From Microbacterium sp. MPKO10 (GTDB lineage Bacteria > Actinomycetota > Actinomycetes > Actinomycetales > Microbacteriaceae): DNA of 64,000 bases. Where the stretch lies: assembly GCF_026107415.2 (NCBI RefSeq), contig NZ_JAPCHX010000002.1:124001-188000 (forward strand), written 5' to 3'. Made by a program: the position numbers and the translations under genes. The notes under the pieces are model-generated. The model was given only the letters and a program-made list of their open reading frames with translations, was not told the DNA's origin and did no database searches. This document shows positions 7,880 to 16,986 of this stretch, in pieces. Every line of letters starts with the position of its first letter. Position 1 is the first letter of the stretch.

Positions 7880-9235
7880 TCAGAAAACCTTGCCGGGATT
7901 CAGAATGCCGAGCGGGTCGAAGACCTGCTTGATCTGACGCTGAAGCTGCAGCTGATCATCGCCGAGCTCGTCACCGAGCCACCGCTTCTTGAGGATGCCG
8001 ATGCCGTGCTCGCCCGTGAGAGTGCCTCCGAGCTTCAGCGCTGCGGTGAACAGCTCGCCTGCGGCATCCCAGATTTCATCGGGCACGTCCGGACCGGCGA
8101 AGACGAAGTTCGGATGCAGATTGCCGTCTCCCGCGTGCGCAAGCGTCGGGATCGTGAGGCCATAGGTCTTCTCAATCTCGGCAATCGCATCGAACATTGC
8201 CGGCAGCGCTGTGCGGGGAACCGAGACGTCCTCGATGAGCGTCGTCCCCATCGCCGCGATCGCACCGTGGGCGGCCCGCCGCGCGGCCAGCAGTTCGTCG
8301 GCCTCGGCCCGGTCGGTGGTGAGATCGGCGTCGCCGCCCACGTCGGCGATGACCGCTAGTGCCCGTTTGGCGTCTTCTGCAGCGCCCGGGCCGTCGAATT
8401 GCACGGCGAGATGCGCGTTGCCGCGCGCCGAAAGCGAACTGCCGACGTGCCGATCAATCGCGCGCAGCACGGTCGGGTCGACGAGCTCCATCACGGCGGG
8501 CTGCAAGCCTGCGGCCGTGATAGCGGCAGAGGCCGCGGCAGCATCCCGAACCCCCGGGTAGAACGAAGCGATGGTCGCCAGCGTCCCGGGAACCTCCCGG
8601 CGAATGCGCACCGTCGCCTCGACGATGACCCCGAGCAGCCCCTCCGACCCGACCATCAGCGCCGTGAGGTCAAGACCCGTGACCCCCTTGACGCTGCGGT
8701 GGCCGAGCGTGAGCAGCCGACCATCAGGCAGCACGACCTTCAGGCCGAGCACGGCGTCGCGCGTGACCCCGTACTTGGCGCACAGCAGGCCGCCCGCGTT
8801 CGTGGCAATATTGCCGCCAACCGTTGAGATCGCTCGCGACGCCGGGTCCGGTGCGAACCACAGCCCCTGTTCGGCGAGGATCTCGTTGAAGCGGCCGTTG
8901 AGGATGCCGGGCTCGACCACGGCCAGCAGATCGTCGGCGTTGATCTCGAGGACGCGATCCATCGCCAGCGTGGAGAGCACGATTTCGCCGGATGCTGCGA
9001 TGGCGCCGCCCGCGAGACCGGTGCCCGCGCCCCGTGTGACGACGGGTGTGCGCGTCGCCGTCGCGATGCGCATGGTGGCCTGGACGTCGTCGATGGAGCG
9101 GGCGTTCACGATGGCGAGCGGGGGAGCGCTCGAGCGGTGCCCGGACTCGTCGGCCTGCGCGGCGCCCAGCCGCGCAGCATCCGTCACCACCGCCTCTCCG
9201 AGCGCGTCGGTGAGCTGCGCGATGACGTCCGTCAT
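7880..9235 (-). CDS. FAD-linked oxidase (GlcD/D-lactate dehydrogenase type)
   Basis: This 451-residue protein combines an N-terminal FAD-binding type 4 domain (PLAIVNARSIDDVQATMR, TRGAGTGLAGGA, GGNIATNAGGLLCAKYG) with a C-terminal FAD-oxidase domain (HAGDGNLHPNFVF and GEHGIGILKKRW). Family members oxidise 2-hydroxy acids such as glycolate, D-lactate or D-2-hydroxyglutarate, passing electrons to the membrane chain. No iron-sulfur partner is adjacent, so it is a stand-alone type. The gene follows the YrdB-like gene with a one-base gap, suggesting co-transcription. Exact substrate cannot be told from sequence. Confidence 0.9.
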   Translation of the reverse strand: MTDVIAQLTDALGEAVVTDAARLGAAQADESGHRSSAPPLAIVNARSIDDVQATMRIATATRTPVVTRGAGTGLAGGAIAASGEIVLSTLAMDRVLEINADDLLAVVEPGILNGRFNEILAEQGLWFAPDPASRAISTVGGNIATNAGGLLCAKYGVTRDAVLGLKVVLPDGRLLTLGHRSVKGVTGLDLTALMVGSEGLLGVIVEATVRIRREVPGTLATIASFYPGVRDAAAASAAITAAGLQPAVMELVDPTVLRAIDRHVGSSLSARGNAHLAVQFDGPGAAEDAKRALAVIADVGGDADLTTDRAEADELLAARRAAHGAIAAMGTTLIEDVSVPRTALPAMFDAIAEIEKTYGLTIPTLAHAGDGNLHPNFVFAGPDVPDEIWDAAGELFTAALKLGGTLTGEHGIGILKKRWLGDELGDDQLQLQRQIKQVFDPLGILNPGKVF

Positions 9236-9236
9236 C

Positions 9237-9590
9237 TCAGCTGAGCTCGCGGCGCCCGTTGATGACGCCGCTGGTCACGGCAACGAGGGCGAAGATCACT
9301 GCAACGATGATCTGCCCCATGTCCCACCAGGCGAACACCGCGGTGCCCATCACCGCGATTTCGACGATTGCTTTGCCGAACGGATCCATTTGGAACACGG
9401 CTTTGGGGGAGCGGAACAGTGCCCAGAGCATGATCGCGATCACGGGAGCGCCGATGCCGACGACAATGTTCCACGGCAGGTCGAAGTTGATGAAGCCCCA
9501 CAGGCACAGCGAGATGTAGGCGAAGATCTCGAGAACGAACCGGACGACGTCGTTGACCGAGACGCGTTCGGGCGCAGTTGTTGAAGTCAC
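9237..9590 (-). CDS. YrdB-like small membrane protein (DUF2568)
   Basis: This 117-residue protein has four predicted membrane helices (for example FVLEIFAYISLCLWGFI, NIVVGIGAPVIAIMLWALF and IIVAVIFALVAVTSGVI) and resembles the YrdB/DUF2568 family. Function is unknown. It lies directly upstream of the FAD oxidase gene in the same direction. Confidence 0.7.
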   Translation of the reverse strand: MTSTTAPERVSVNDVVRFVLEIFAYISLCLWGFINFDLPWNIVVGIGAPVIAIMLWALFRSPKAVFQMDPFGKAIVEIAVMGTAVFAWWDMGQIIVAVIFALVAVTSGVINGRRELS

Positions 9591-9649
9591 GCCCCTATTC
9601 TAAGCCGCGCGTGCTGGGCGATTCCGGATGCTGCCGGTGCAGCTCGCCG

Positions 9650-10414
9650 TTAGGCGCCGGGCTCAGCGGCACGCAGACGCGAGAGGAACGTTTTTGTCTC
9701 GGGCTGCTGCGGGTCGTCGAAGATCTGCTCGGGCGGGCCCGCCTCGACGATGCGGCCCTGTGAGAGGAAGATGACGCGGTCGGCGACCCGACGGGCGAAC
9801 GACATTTCGTGCGTTGCCATCATTATCGTGCTTCCCGACTGCTTGAGCTCACCAACGAGATCGAGCACTTCGCCGACGAGCTGGGGATCGAGAGCGCTCG
9901 TGATCTCATCGAGCAGCAGCAGTTCTGGTTCTGTGGCAATCGCCCGCGCAATTGCCACGCGCTGCTGCTGCCCGCCGGAGAGCCGGTCGGGGTACTCGGT
10001 TGCCTTCTCCTCAAGCCCGATGCGGCGCAGCAGCTCGCGCCCGCGTGCCTCGGCCGTTGCCTTGTCGATCTTGAAGACGTTGCGGCTGGCCAGCGTGATG
10101 TTTTTCAGGACGGAGAGGTGGGGAAAGAGGTTGTAGTGCTGAAACACCACACCGATGCGGGCGCGGATGCGGTCGGCGTTGACACGCGGGTCGGTGATGT
10201 CATCGCCCTGCAAGAAGATCTGGCCGTCGTCGACGCCTTCAAGCAGGTTGACCGTTTTGAGGAGCGTGGACTTTCCCGATCCGCTGGCACCGATGAGCAC
10301 GACGACCTCGTGCCGGGCCACCTCGATGTCGATGCCCTTGAGCACCGCGGTGTCGCCGAATTTTTTGTGAACGCCGGTGACGCGCAGCACCGGCCGAGAC
10401 GTGTGCTCGCTCAT
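9650..10414 (-). CDS. Amino-acid ABC transporter ATP-binding protein (GlnQ-like)
   Basis: This 254-residue ATPase has Walker A GASGSGKST, the Q-loop region GVVFQHYNLFPHLSV, signature LSGGQQQRVAIARA, Walker B LLLLDEITSALD and switch His in MATHEMSF. The HYNLFPHLSVL wording and overall length are typical of polar amino-acid uptake (PAAT) ATPases. It overlaps the permease gene by 4 bases and ends the three-gene operon (binding protein, permease, ATPase). Confidence 0.95.
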   Translation of the reverse strand: MSEHTSRPVLRVTGVHKKFGDTAVLKGIDIEVARHEVVVLIGASGSGKSTLLKTVNLLEGVDDGQIFLQGDDITDPRVNADRIRARIGVVFQHYNLFPHLSVLKNITLASRNVFKIDKATAEARGRELLRRIGLEEKATEYPDRLSGGQQQRVAIARAIATEPELLLLDEITSALDPQLVGEVLDLVGELKQSGSTIMMATHEMSFARRVADRVIFLSQGRIVEAGPPEQIFDDPQQPETKTFLSRLRAAEPGA

Positions 10415-11289
10415 ACCTGGCCGCCCATCTGCTCACGGCGCTGTGCCCGTGCGGTGTACCAGTCGGTCAGCCGAATCATCGGCCACGACAGGAGGACGAA
10501 GAGGATGCCGGCGACGACGTACGGCGTGAAGTTGTAGACGCTCGCCACTTCGATCTGTGCCGCGCGGATCGCATCGACGGCCCCCAGAACCGAGATCAGC
10601 CCGACGTCCTTCTGCATCGACACGAAGTCGTTCATCAGCGCAGGAGTCACCTTGCGCACCGCCTGCGGCAGCACGACGAGGCGCAGCGTCTTCGAATAGC
10701 CGAGGCCGAGCGAGCGGGCCGCCATGCGCTGTGAGGGGTGAACCGCCTCGATGCCCGCGCGCAGAACCTCTGCCACGTACGACGAATAGGTCAGTGTCAG
10801 AGCGATTGTTCCCCAGAACTGCATCGGCAATCGCTCAGTGAACCCCAGGGCCGGCACGCCGAAGCCGACGAGGTAGAGAACGAGAAGAAGCGGGATGCCG
10901 CGAAAGAAGTCGGTGTAGATCGCGGCGCCGAGGCGGAACGGGGCAAAGACGGCACCGCGCAGCGTTCGCGCGATTGCGAGGAGGGAGCCGAAGATTCCCA
11001 CGAGAATCGCCGCGAAGAACAGCACCTGGATGTTGAGCCAGAGCCCGACGATGATCTGCGGGAACGACGAGATCGCCGTGTCAAGGTCAAAGAAGGAACG
11101 CTGGACGTCGCTCCAGCCGGGGCTGTTGATCAGTAGCAGCCACACCAGAACGGCGAAGATGATTGTGCTCGCGATGCTGATGAGCAGTGAGCGTGCGTTC
11201 TGCTTTCGCCGGAAGGCGCGCCTGTCGAGTTCGACCTGGCTCGGCTGACGCTCGTCGAGCGTTGCCTCGGGCTGCGTGGCGTTCGTCAC
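10411..11289 (-). CDS. Amino-acid ABC transporter permease (HisMQ family)
   Basis: This permease of about 292 residues has a roughly 35-residue charged cytoplasmic N-terminus, then membrane segments starting ARSLLISIASTIIFAVL. It contains the PAAT permease signature GTIALTLTYSSYVAEVLRAGIEAV and the EAA-like loop after SQRMAARSLGLGYSKTLR. I place the start at GTG 11289, just after an AGGAGG site. An upstream ATG at 11388 would overlap the binding-protein gene by 83 bases and add a Pro/Arg-rich stretch unlike the family. A single permease gene suggests a homodimeric channel. Confidence 0.92.
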   Translation of the reverse strand: MTNATQPEATLDERQPSQVELDRRAFRRKQNARSLLISIASTIIFAVLVWLLLINSPGWSDVQRSFFDLDTAISSFPQIIVGLWLNIQVLFFAAILVGIFGSLLAIARTLRGAVFAPFRLGAAIYTDFFRGIPLLLVLYLVGFGVPALGFTERLPMQFWGTIALTLTYSSYVAEVLRAGIEAVHPSQRMAARSLGLGYSKTLRLVVLPQAVRKVTPALMNDFVSMQKDVGLISVLGAVDAIRAAQIEVASVYNFTPYVVAGILFVLLSWPMIRLTDWYTARAQRREQMGGQV

Positions 11290-11305
11290 GGGTGTGGGAG
11301 GCCTC

Positions 11306-12145
11306 CTACGACAGGACGGTGGCGCCGGCGTTGTCGGCGAGCCAAGTTTCGGCGAGGTCATCGAGCGTGCCGTCTTCGCGGAGCGCATCGACCGCGTCGG
11401 TCACTGCTTGCGTGAGCGGGGAATCGTTCTCGAGGAGGAAGGCGAGTTCGTCGCCGCCGGCAGAACTCTCGAACTGCCCCACGAGTACGCCGTCGTCGAG
11501 CACGGCGTTCGCGTTGTAGAACGCTGTGGGCAGGTCGGTGACGAGTGCGTCGATGTTGCCCGAAATGAGTGCCTGGACGGTGTCTTCGTTGCTGTTGAAG
11601 ATGGCCGGATCGGTGCCGATTGCCTCCTTCACCGCGGCAATCGATGTCGACCCTGCGGCGACGCCGACCTTCACATCGGCGAGGTCGGCGAGGCTTGACG
11701 CATCGGCAGCCGGGCTGCCCTCAACGCTCACGACACCCTGCGTGGTCTCGTAATACGGAGACGAGAAATCGACGGCCTTCTCGCGGTCCTCGTTTGCCGA
11801 GAACTGCTGGATGTTGATGTCGAAGTCTTTCGGACCCGGCGCGATCACCGTGTCGAACGGCGTGCGGATCCACGTCACGTCTGACTTGTCGAAGCCGAGC
11901 TTCTCGGCGACGGCGTAGGCGACCGCGGCTTCGAAACCTTCGCCTGACTCAGGGTCGTCGTTTTCGACCCAGGGGCTGTACGCGGGCTCACCCGTTGCGA
12001 TCGTGAGGGTTCCCGGAGTGACAGTCTCGAGCTCGGAGTCGCTGCTCCCGCTCTCCTGCGTGCCGGATGCCGAGCAGGCGGACAGCGCCAACATAACGGC
12101 GGCGGCACTGGCGATGACGGCAGAGCGGACGGCGGTTCTTCTCAT
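11306..12145 (-). CDS. Amino-acid ABC transporter substrate-binding lipoprotein
   Basis: This 279-residue lipoprotein has a signal peptide ending in the lipobox LSAC (Cys24), then a family-3 periplasmic binding fold (GTLTIATGEPAYSPWVENDD at the start of lobe 1, DVKVGVAAGSTSIAAVKE at the crossover). The ATG at 12145 has GAGGAG upstream. The first gene of the operon encodes it, followed by permease and ATPase. The ligand is a polar amino acid or similar compound; none more specific can be supported. Confidence 0.92.
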   Translation of the reverse strand: MRRTAVRSAVIASAAAVMLALSACSASGTQESGSSDSELETVTPGTLTIATGEPAYSPWVENDDPESGEGFEAAVAYAVAEKLGFDKSDVTWIRTPFDTVIAPGPKDFDINIQQFSANEDREKAVDFSSPYYETTQGVVSVEGSPAADASSLADLADVKVGVAAGSTSIAAVKEAIGTDPAIFNSNEDTVQALISGNIDALVTDLPTAFYNANAVLDDGVLVGQFESSAGGDELAFLLENDSPLTQAVTDAVDALREDGTLDDLAETWLADNAGATVLS

Positions 12146-12265
12146 CACGGATACTCCTCGAGGACTGCGGGCGCAGGGAGGGAGAGTGCGCCAACCAACA
12201 AGGTTACCGTCGATGCGTGCCTCCGGCATCGCGATGACGAAATGTTGCGAAACCGGCAGGTCCAG

Positions 12266-12706
12266 TCAGTCGGCGAGCCGCCAATCGGCGAAGTCGAAGC
12301 CCGGCGTGACCAGACAGCTGACGAGCACGTCTGCGTCACCGGGAACTGTGCGCTGCCAGCATCCGGCGGGCACCAGGAACTGCTGCCTCGCGTGCGGTGT
12401 GCCGGGCGAGGCGAGCAGGCCGCCGTCGTCCGTCTTGCGCGGCTGGTCGCCCGTGCCGCCGAGTTCAAGGCGCAGCTCTCCGGGGCCGTGCCACAGCCAG
12501 ATCTCGTCCGAAACGACGACGTGCCAGTCGGAACGTTCGCCCGCGCGCAGCCAGAAGTGAATGAGCGTTGCGGCGGGCCGTTCGCCGGTCGGTGTCGTGA
12601 CAGCATCCGATGCCGTGTATGTGCGCCGGTACCAACCGCCCTCGGGATGCTGCTCAAGCGATAGTTCGCGGATCGCATCGAACTCCGGCTGCTCCTGGTG
12701 CGTCAT
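12266..12706 (-). CDS. Cupin protein of the DUF985 family
   Basis: This 146-residue protein matches DUF985 cupins: LEQHPEGGWYRRTY near the N-terminus, ATLIHFWLRAGERSDWHVV, DEIWLWHGPGELRLE and a C-terminal CLVTPGFDFADWRLAD. These are small beta-barrels that may bind sugars or nucleotides, with no agreed function. It starts one base after the stop of the SAHH-amidohydrolase fusion gene, so the two genes are likely co-transcribed and may act on related molecules. This link is inference. Confidence 0.85.
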   Translation of the reverse strand: MTHQEQPEFDAIRELSLEQHPEGGWYRRTYTASDAVTTPTGERPAATLIHFWLRAGERSDWHVVVSDEIWLWHGPGELRLELGGTGDQPRKTDDGGLLASPGTPHARQQFLVPAGCWQRTVPGDADVLVSCLVTPGFDFADWRLAD

Positions 12707-12707
12707 G

Positions 12708-15700
12708 TCAACGCTCCTCTCGGTGGAAGACCGTCTGCCCGGCAACGATGGTGCGCCGGCAGGTTCCCTCGCCCGCCTCGACGAGCTGGCTGAGGGCCTC
12801 GCGCGGTGCGGTGTCGTCCACGGTAAAGAAGGCGAGGTCGGCGAGGGCGCCGACGGCGAGCTGCCCGACGCGCTGCGTCCCGGTTCCGAGGCCGAGGGCG
12901 TGTGCTCCGCCCAGCGTCACAGCGTGGAAGAGTCTCTGGTGCAAGTCGGAGTCGGCGTATCCCTGCTCGCGGGCGATACGGTGCAACTGTGCGACGTCGG
13001 CGAGCGGGTCGAGGCTCTGCGATGACGAGAGCGAGTCGGTGCCGACGCAAATGAGGTTGCCCTCGCGCAGGTAGGCGGCGACGGGCGGCGCGTCGAGCCC
13101 GATCACGTCGTTCGACCGGGGGCACAGCGCAACCGAGGTTCCTCGCGCGCGCAACAGCGACCTGTCGCGTCCCGTCATATAGATGCCGTGCGCAATGTGG
13201 CAGTCGGGCCCGAGGACACCGAGCTGGTCGACAAATTGCGTCGAGCTGACGCCGACGCCCTGGCTCCGCAGAGCACGGAAGCTCTCGGCATTCAACCCCA
13301 CCCAGGCATCGTCGCTCTCAACGTTCTCGTTCTCGATGTGCGCCTCGGCGAGGTGGATGTGCAGCCGCATGCCGCGGTTGCGGACGACGTCGGGAATGTC
13401 GAGGAGTGGCTGAACCTCGAGGGAATACGGGGCGTGGGGTGAGACGCCGACACCGGGCGAGGCGGGCATGCTGTCGAGATCCGCGATCGCGGCGTCGCGG
13501 CCGTGCGCTCGCCAGTCGGCGTTGCTCCAGCCCATGACTTCCCAGTAGGCGATCCCGTGCAGCCCGGTATCGTGCAGGGCTGACACCGCCTCGCGGTCGG
13601 TGACGACGTCGGCCAGCGCGGTTGTGCCCGATGCGACGGCCAGGCGGGCTCCGTCGGCCGCGGCGGCGCTCCAGTCGTGCTCGGCGCCATCGCGGTCGTA
13701 GACGGCGTCGAAGGCGGCTGCCCAATCGTCGAACCCGGCGTACCGTCGTGTCGCCACGTCGGCCATGCGCGTGTACTGCAGGTGCGTGTGGGCATTGACG
13801 AGGCCCGGTGTGATCACGCCGTCCCAGTGCTCTTCGACGAAGTCGATGCCCGCGTCGCGCAGGGACTGCAGCACCCAGCGGCGCTCGCCGACGTGCAGAA
13901 TCCGGTCGCCGCGCACGGCGATGGCCCCGTCGCGAATGCGCGGTGCCGTCACGGGGATCACCAGGGAGGCGCTGTAGACGGTGACTGTCGCCTGTACAGT
14001 GTCGGCGGCCTCTGCCGTCGGAGGCATCGCCGCGATGCGCGAGTACCGGCTGCGTTCTGGCGCGGGCGCCTTCGCGGTCGTTGCGGGGGAACGAGGGGGA
14101 GCGGATGCTGCCGCATGCCGCCGCGTCGACAGGGCGAGGTGGGCGATCTCGTCCTCACGCTCACGCTCGAGGTCGTGCAGCCCGGTGGCGAGCGTTGAGG
14201 ACTCCGTCAGCACACCGGCCGTGGTGAGTTGCTCGATGGCGGCGACCTGCGCGGCGAACGAGAGATCCATGATCTCGATGGGGTTGCCGCCGCCGGCCGT
14301 GTAGTTCACGCCGTGTCCGTGGGCGAGGACGAGAACTCGCTGGTCACCGAGTGTGAGTTCGCTGAGTTGGGGCGCCCGATCGGTCCACGTCGCTCCGGGA
14401 GCATCCAGTTCGCCGTCTGTGCCGCCCGCAATGGCGATGATCGCGCGCGGGGCCGCCGCTCGAATCACCGCGTCGTCGATCGTGCCGCGCACACCGGTCG
14501 CTGACACGATGATGTCGGCCTGCCGCGCAGCATCCTGGGTCGTCATCACCTCGAACCCGTCGACCTCGGCGGCGAGCGCGCGCACCGGATCGATCTCGGC
14601 CACGACAACGCGTGCGCCCAGTGCCCGGGCGTGCCGGCAGACGCCCTCGCCGACGGGACCGTAGCCGAGCACGAGCCACGTGGCGGTGAGCGGGTCGACA
14701 GTGCTGATTCCAGTGTTGCGCGCGTCGTCGAGCACGTCGGCGATCGCGAAGACGCACGTCTGGCCTGTGCCGTAGCGGTTGTCGAATAGCGTCTTCACTC
14801 GGGCATCGTTGACCGGGATGACGGGGACGGCCAGTGCGCCGTCACGGGCCATGGTGCGGAGGGGCCGGACGCCGCTCGTGGTCTCCTCCGCGGCGCCACG
14901 CAGCTCAGCGAGTGCCTCAGGATGCTCGTGCACGAGGCGGATCAGATGCGCACCGTCGTCGATGAGCAGCTGAGGCTGCCACCGCACGAGGTCCAGCGCC
15001 AGCTCGGCATCTTCATCCGCCGTCGCATCGGGGGAGCCGAGCACGACGATGCCGCGGGCCCGCAGTGCGGCGGCAGCATCCGGATCGACCTCGTTCGCGG
15101 GCGCGAATACACGGACGTCCGCACCGGCTCGTGTCAGTTCGATCGCGAGCACGGCGGTCTTCGGCTCGAGCACCAGAACGACACCGATGCGCACCCCGCG
15201 CACGGCACCGCTGCGCGCCAGTCGCGAGGCGAGTTCTCGGGTGACGGGCATGGCGCTCGCCGCCCAGTCGATGCGGGCCGAGCCGCGGTCGGCACGGAAG
15301 TTGTCTGGTGTGGGGGCGCTGCTGTGCGGCGCAGTTCTCATGGTGGCGGCGTCGACGATGGCGATGTTGCCGCGGGGCGCGTGGGCGGCGCGCAGTCCGT
15401 CGGGGAGCACACGGTCGGTCGCGGTCAGACGTTGCGCCAGCTCGGATGCTGCGTCACGCAGCGCGCCGGCGGCGTCGACGATGATCGGCAGTCGTGGCTC
15501 CTCGGTTGCCGGTTCCGCGCTGAGCCACCCGAGTGCGTCGGTGGTCTGATCGTCGGAGAGCGCTCCGATGAGGATGAGAACGTCGCTTTCGGCAGTCGGG
15601 GCGGTGTGCCCGCCCATGCCGTGCACGATCTGCGTGAGTGCGGCGACAGCATCCGCCGTGCCGAGGAGGGCGAACCGGGTGCCCGCGATCAGCCTGTTCG

Positions 15701-15788
15701 TCGCGCGATTGAACGCTGCGAGAACCGATGCGGCGTGTGCCGGGTGTTCGTCGGAGACGAGGGGCGCAGAATTGTCGGGGATCGGCAC
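12708..15788 (-). CDS. Fusion of SAH-hydrolase-like region and thioadenosine-deaminase-like amidohydrolase
   Basis: This 1026-residue protein joins two enzyme types. Residues about 1-170 hold a degenerate Rossmann-like stretch. Residues about 175-555 resemble S-adenosylhomocysteine hydrolase: TAVLAIELTRAGADV, DDGAHLIRLVHEHP, EETTSGV, VNDARVKTLFDNRYG (Lys332 and Asp336 aligned to catalytic residues), NAD loop LGYGPVGEG and GGGNPIEIMDLSFA. The usual HMT histidine (here LEP) and the GHP histidine (here GNP) are absent. After a low-complexity linker, residues about 600-1026 form a complete amidohydrolase with metal ligands HTH (666/668), His811, His866 and Asp917 in VGTDSLSSSQSLD, as in MTA/SAH or aminofutalosine deaminases. 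Start GTG 15788 is chosen because longer frames invade the neighbouring gene. Role in SAH/thioadenosine salvage is inferred. Confidence 0.85.
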   Translation of the reverse strand: MPIPDNSAPLVSDEHPAHAASVLAAFNRATNRLIAGTRFALLGTADAVAALTQIVHGMGGHTAPTAESDVLILIGALSDDQTTDALGWLSAEPATEEPRLPIIVDAAGALRDAASELAQRLTATDRVLPDGLRAAHAPRGNIAIVDAATMRTAPHSSAPTPDNFRADRGSARIDWAASAMPVTRELASRLARSGAVRGVRIGVVLVLEPKTAVLAIELTRAGADVRVFAPANEVDPDAAAALRARGIVVLGSPDATADEDAELALDLVRWQPQLLIDDGAHLIRLVHEHPEALAELRGAAEETTSGVRPLRTMARDGALAVPVIPVNDARVKTLFDNRYGTGQTCVFAIADVLDDARNTGISTVDPLTATWLVLGYGPVGEGVCRHARALGARVVVAEIDPVRALAAEVDGFEVMTTQDAARQADIIVSATGVRGTIDDAVIRAAAPRAIIAIAGGTDGELDAPGATWTDRAPQLSELTLGDQRVLVLAHGHGVNYTAGGGNPIEIMDLSFAAQVAAIEQLTTAGVLTESSTLATGLHDLEREREDEIAHLALSTRRHAAASAPPRSPATTAKAPAPERSRYSRIAAMPPTAEAADTVQATVTVYSASLVIPVTAPRIRDGAIAVRGDRILHVGERRWVLQSLRDAGIDFVEEHWDGVITPGLVNAHTHLQYTRMADVATRRYAGFDDWAAAFDAVYDRDGAEHDWSAAAADGARLAVASGTTALADVVTDREAVSALHDTGLHGIAYWEVMGWSNADWRAHGRDAAIADLDSMPASPGVGVSPHAPYSLEVQPLLDIPDVVRNRGMRLHIHLAEAHIENENVESDDAWVGLNAESFRALRSQGVGVSSTQFVDQLGVLGPDCHIAHGIYMTGRDRSLLRARGTSVALCPRSNDVIGLDAPPVAAYLREGNLICVGTDSLSSSQSLDPLADVAQLHRIAREQGYADSDLHQRLFHAVTLGGAHALGLGTGTQRVGQLAVGALADLAFFTVDDTAPREALSQLVEAGEGTCRRTIVAGQTVFHREER

Positions 15789-15864
15789 CTGCTCATTGTA
15801 TTGCCCGGGTGCATCGCTGCTCGGTGTTGTGACGCGGCGTGACGAAGCCGCGCCACCTCCGCGG

Positions 15865-16899
15865 TCAGGCTGGGACGAGCCCTGGCATGAACTCGGCACC
15901 GCAGGCTTCTGCCAGCGACGGACCGAACAGTGCAACTGGCGTGAAGGCGCCGGGTCGGCCCGCGCCATCGAGCAGCCGGCGTGCGATCTCTGCCGGGACG
16001 GCTCCCGTGAACGTTGACGCATCGCGGACGCGCAGCCAGTTCTCTCGGGTGGTGCCGTCAGTCCACTCGGCACGCGCGTGCGCCCACGAGTACTCGCGTG
16101 GACGCGGGGCGGCCTTCACGGTCACACGAGCGAACCGGCGCTGAAGGGCGGCGCGCACGGGAGGGATGCTGATCGCGGCGGCGAGCAGCGGGAGGGCGGC
16201 GCGCATCAGCCCGGAGGGTGCCTGGCTTGAGGCGGCGACGACCTCACGCGCACCGCTCGCACGCCGGGCGGCGATGAGGTCCCCCTGAGGCATGCTCGCC
16301 GTTGTCACGGCGGTGCCATCGGGGAGCATGAGCCGTGTGGGACTGCTGGCCAGCCGAGCGAGCCCTGGCTCGCGATAGGTCAGTCCCTCGAAGATCGAGG
16401 TGGCAAGCGATTCTCCGACCGTTCCTGCTTCCACGTCGAGTGAAGGAATCATGTCGACCCTCACGCGGTCGGGCGTCGGCTGATCCTCGAGAAGATTCAC
16501 CAGTGCGCTCTCGGTGCCCGCCATGCCGAATCCGGCACCCGTCACAGCAGTGCGGCCCGCGGCGGCACGTTCGTTGTCGCGGGCGAGCAGCGCGACGACA
16601 CCCTTCGCATCGTTGGAGAGATCGATGTAGTGACTGCCTGCATCCATGATCGGCCCTGCCGTTTCTGCGAAGGGGGCGATGGTGTTGATCACCACGGCGG
16701 GCTTTTGCCGGCGGATTTCCGCGATGATGTCACTCATCGACGGGGTGACGAGTGTTCTGTCGTCGTCATGTGCTGCTGTGGCGAGGCGGTCGGCGTTCCG
16801 GCCGACCAGGACGGGGCTGATGGTGCGCTTCCGCAGCTCAGCCGCGATCACTCGCCCGAAGCGGCCTGCGCCGCCGAGGATCCATACGTCGTTGCTCAT
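15865..16899 (-). CDS. Saccharopine-dehydrogenase-like NAD(P)-binding protein
   Basis: This 344-residue protein starts with a Rossmann motif, WILGGAGRFGRVIAAELRKR, followed by VVINTIAPF and HYIDLSNDAKG, the pattern of the saccharopine dehydrogenase NADP-binding family. Actinobacterial members include lipid-linked trans-acting enoyl reductases and many of unknown role. Start ATG 16899 has a GGAG site six bases upstream. It is divergent from the TetR gene at 16987, and the 87-base gap contains two matching operators, so it is very likely the repressor's target. Confidence 0.85.
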   Translation of the reverse strand: MSNDVWILGGAGRFGRVIAAELRKRTISPVLVGRNADRLATAAHDDDRTLVTPSMSDIIAEIRRQKPAVVINTIAPFAETAGPIMDAGSHYIDLSNDAKGVVALLARDNERAAAGRTAVTGAGFGMAGTESALVNLLEDQPTPDRVRVDMIPSLDVEAGTVGESLATSIFEGLTYREPGLARLASSPTRLMLPDGTAVTTASMPQGDLIAARRASGAREVVAASSQAPSGLMRAALPLLAAAISIPPVRAALQRRFARVTVKAAPRPREYSWAHARAEWTDGTTRENWLRVRDASTFTGAVPAEIARRLLDGAGRPGAFTPVALFGPSLAEACGAEFMPGLVPA

Positions 16900-16919
16900 T
16901 GTCTGCTCCATTTCCGATG

Positions 16920-16972
16920 TGATGACATGTCGTGTCATCACTGTAGCACTGTGATGACACGACGTGACATCA
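16920..16972. promoter_or_regulatory. Two TetR operators between divergent genes
   Basis: Site 1 (16920-16940) is TGATGACA-N5-TGTCATCA; site 2 (16952-16972) is TGATGACA-N5-TGACATCA. Centres are 32 bases apart, about three helical turns. Their placement between the reductase and TetR starts makes them likely binding sites for the adjacent repressor. Confidence 0.8.
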
Positions 16973-16986
16973 GGTAGTCTTGAACC

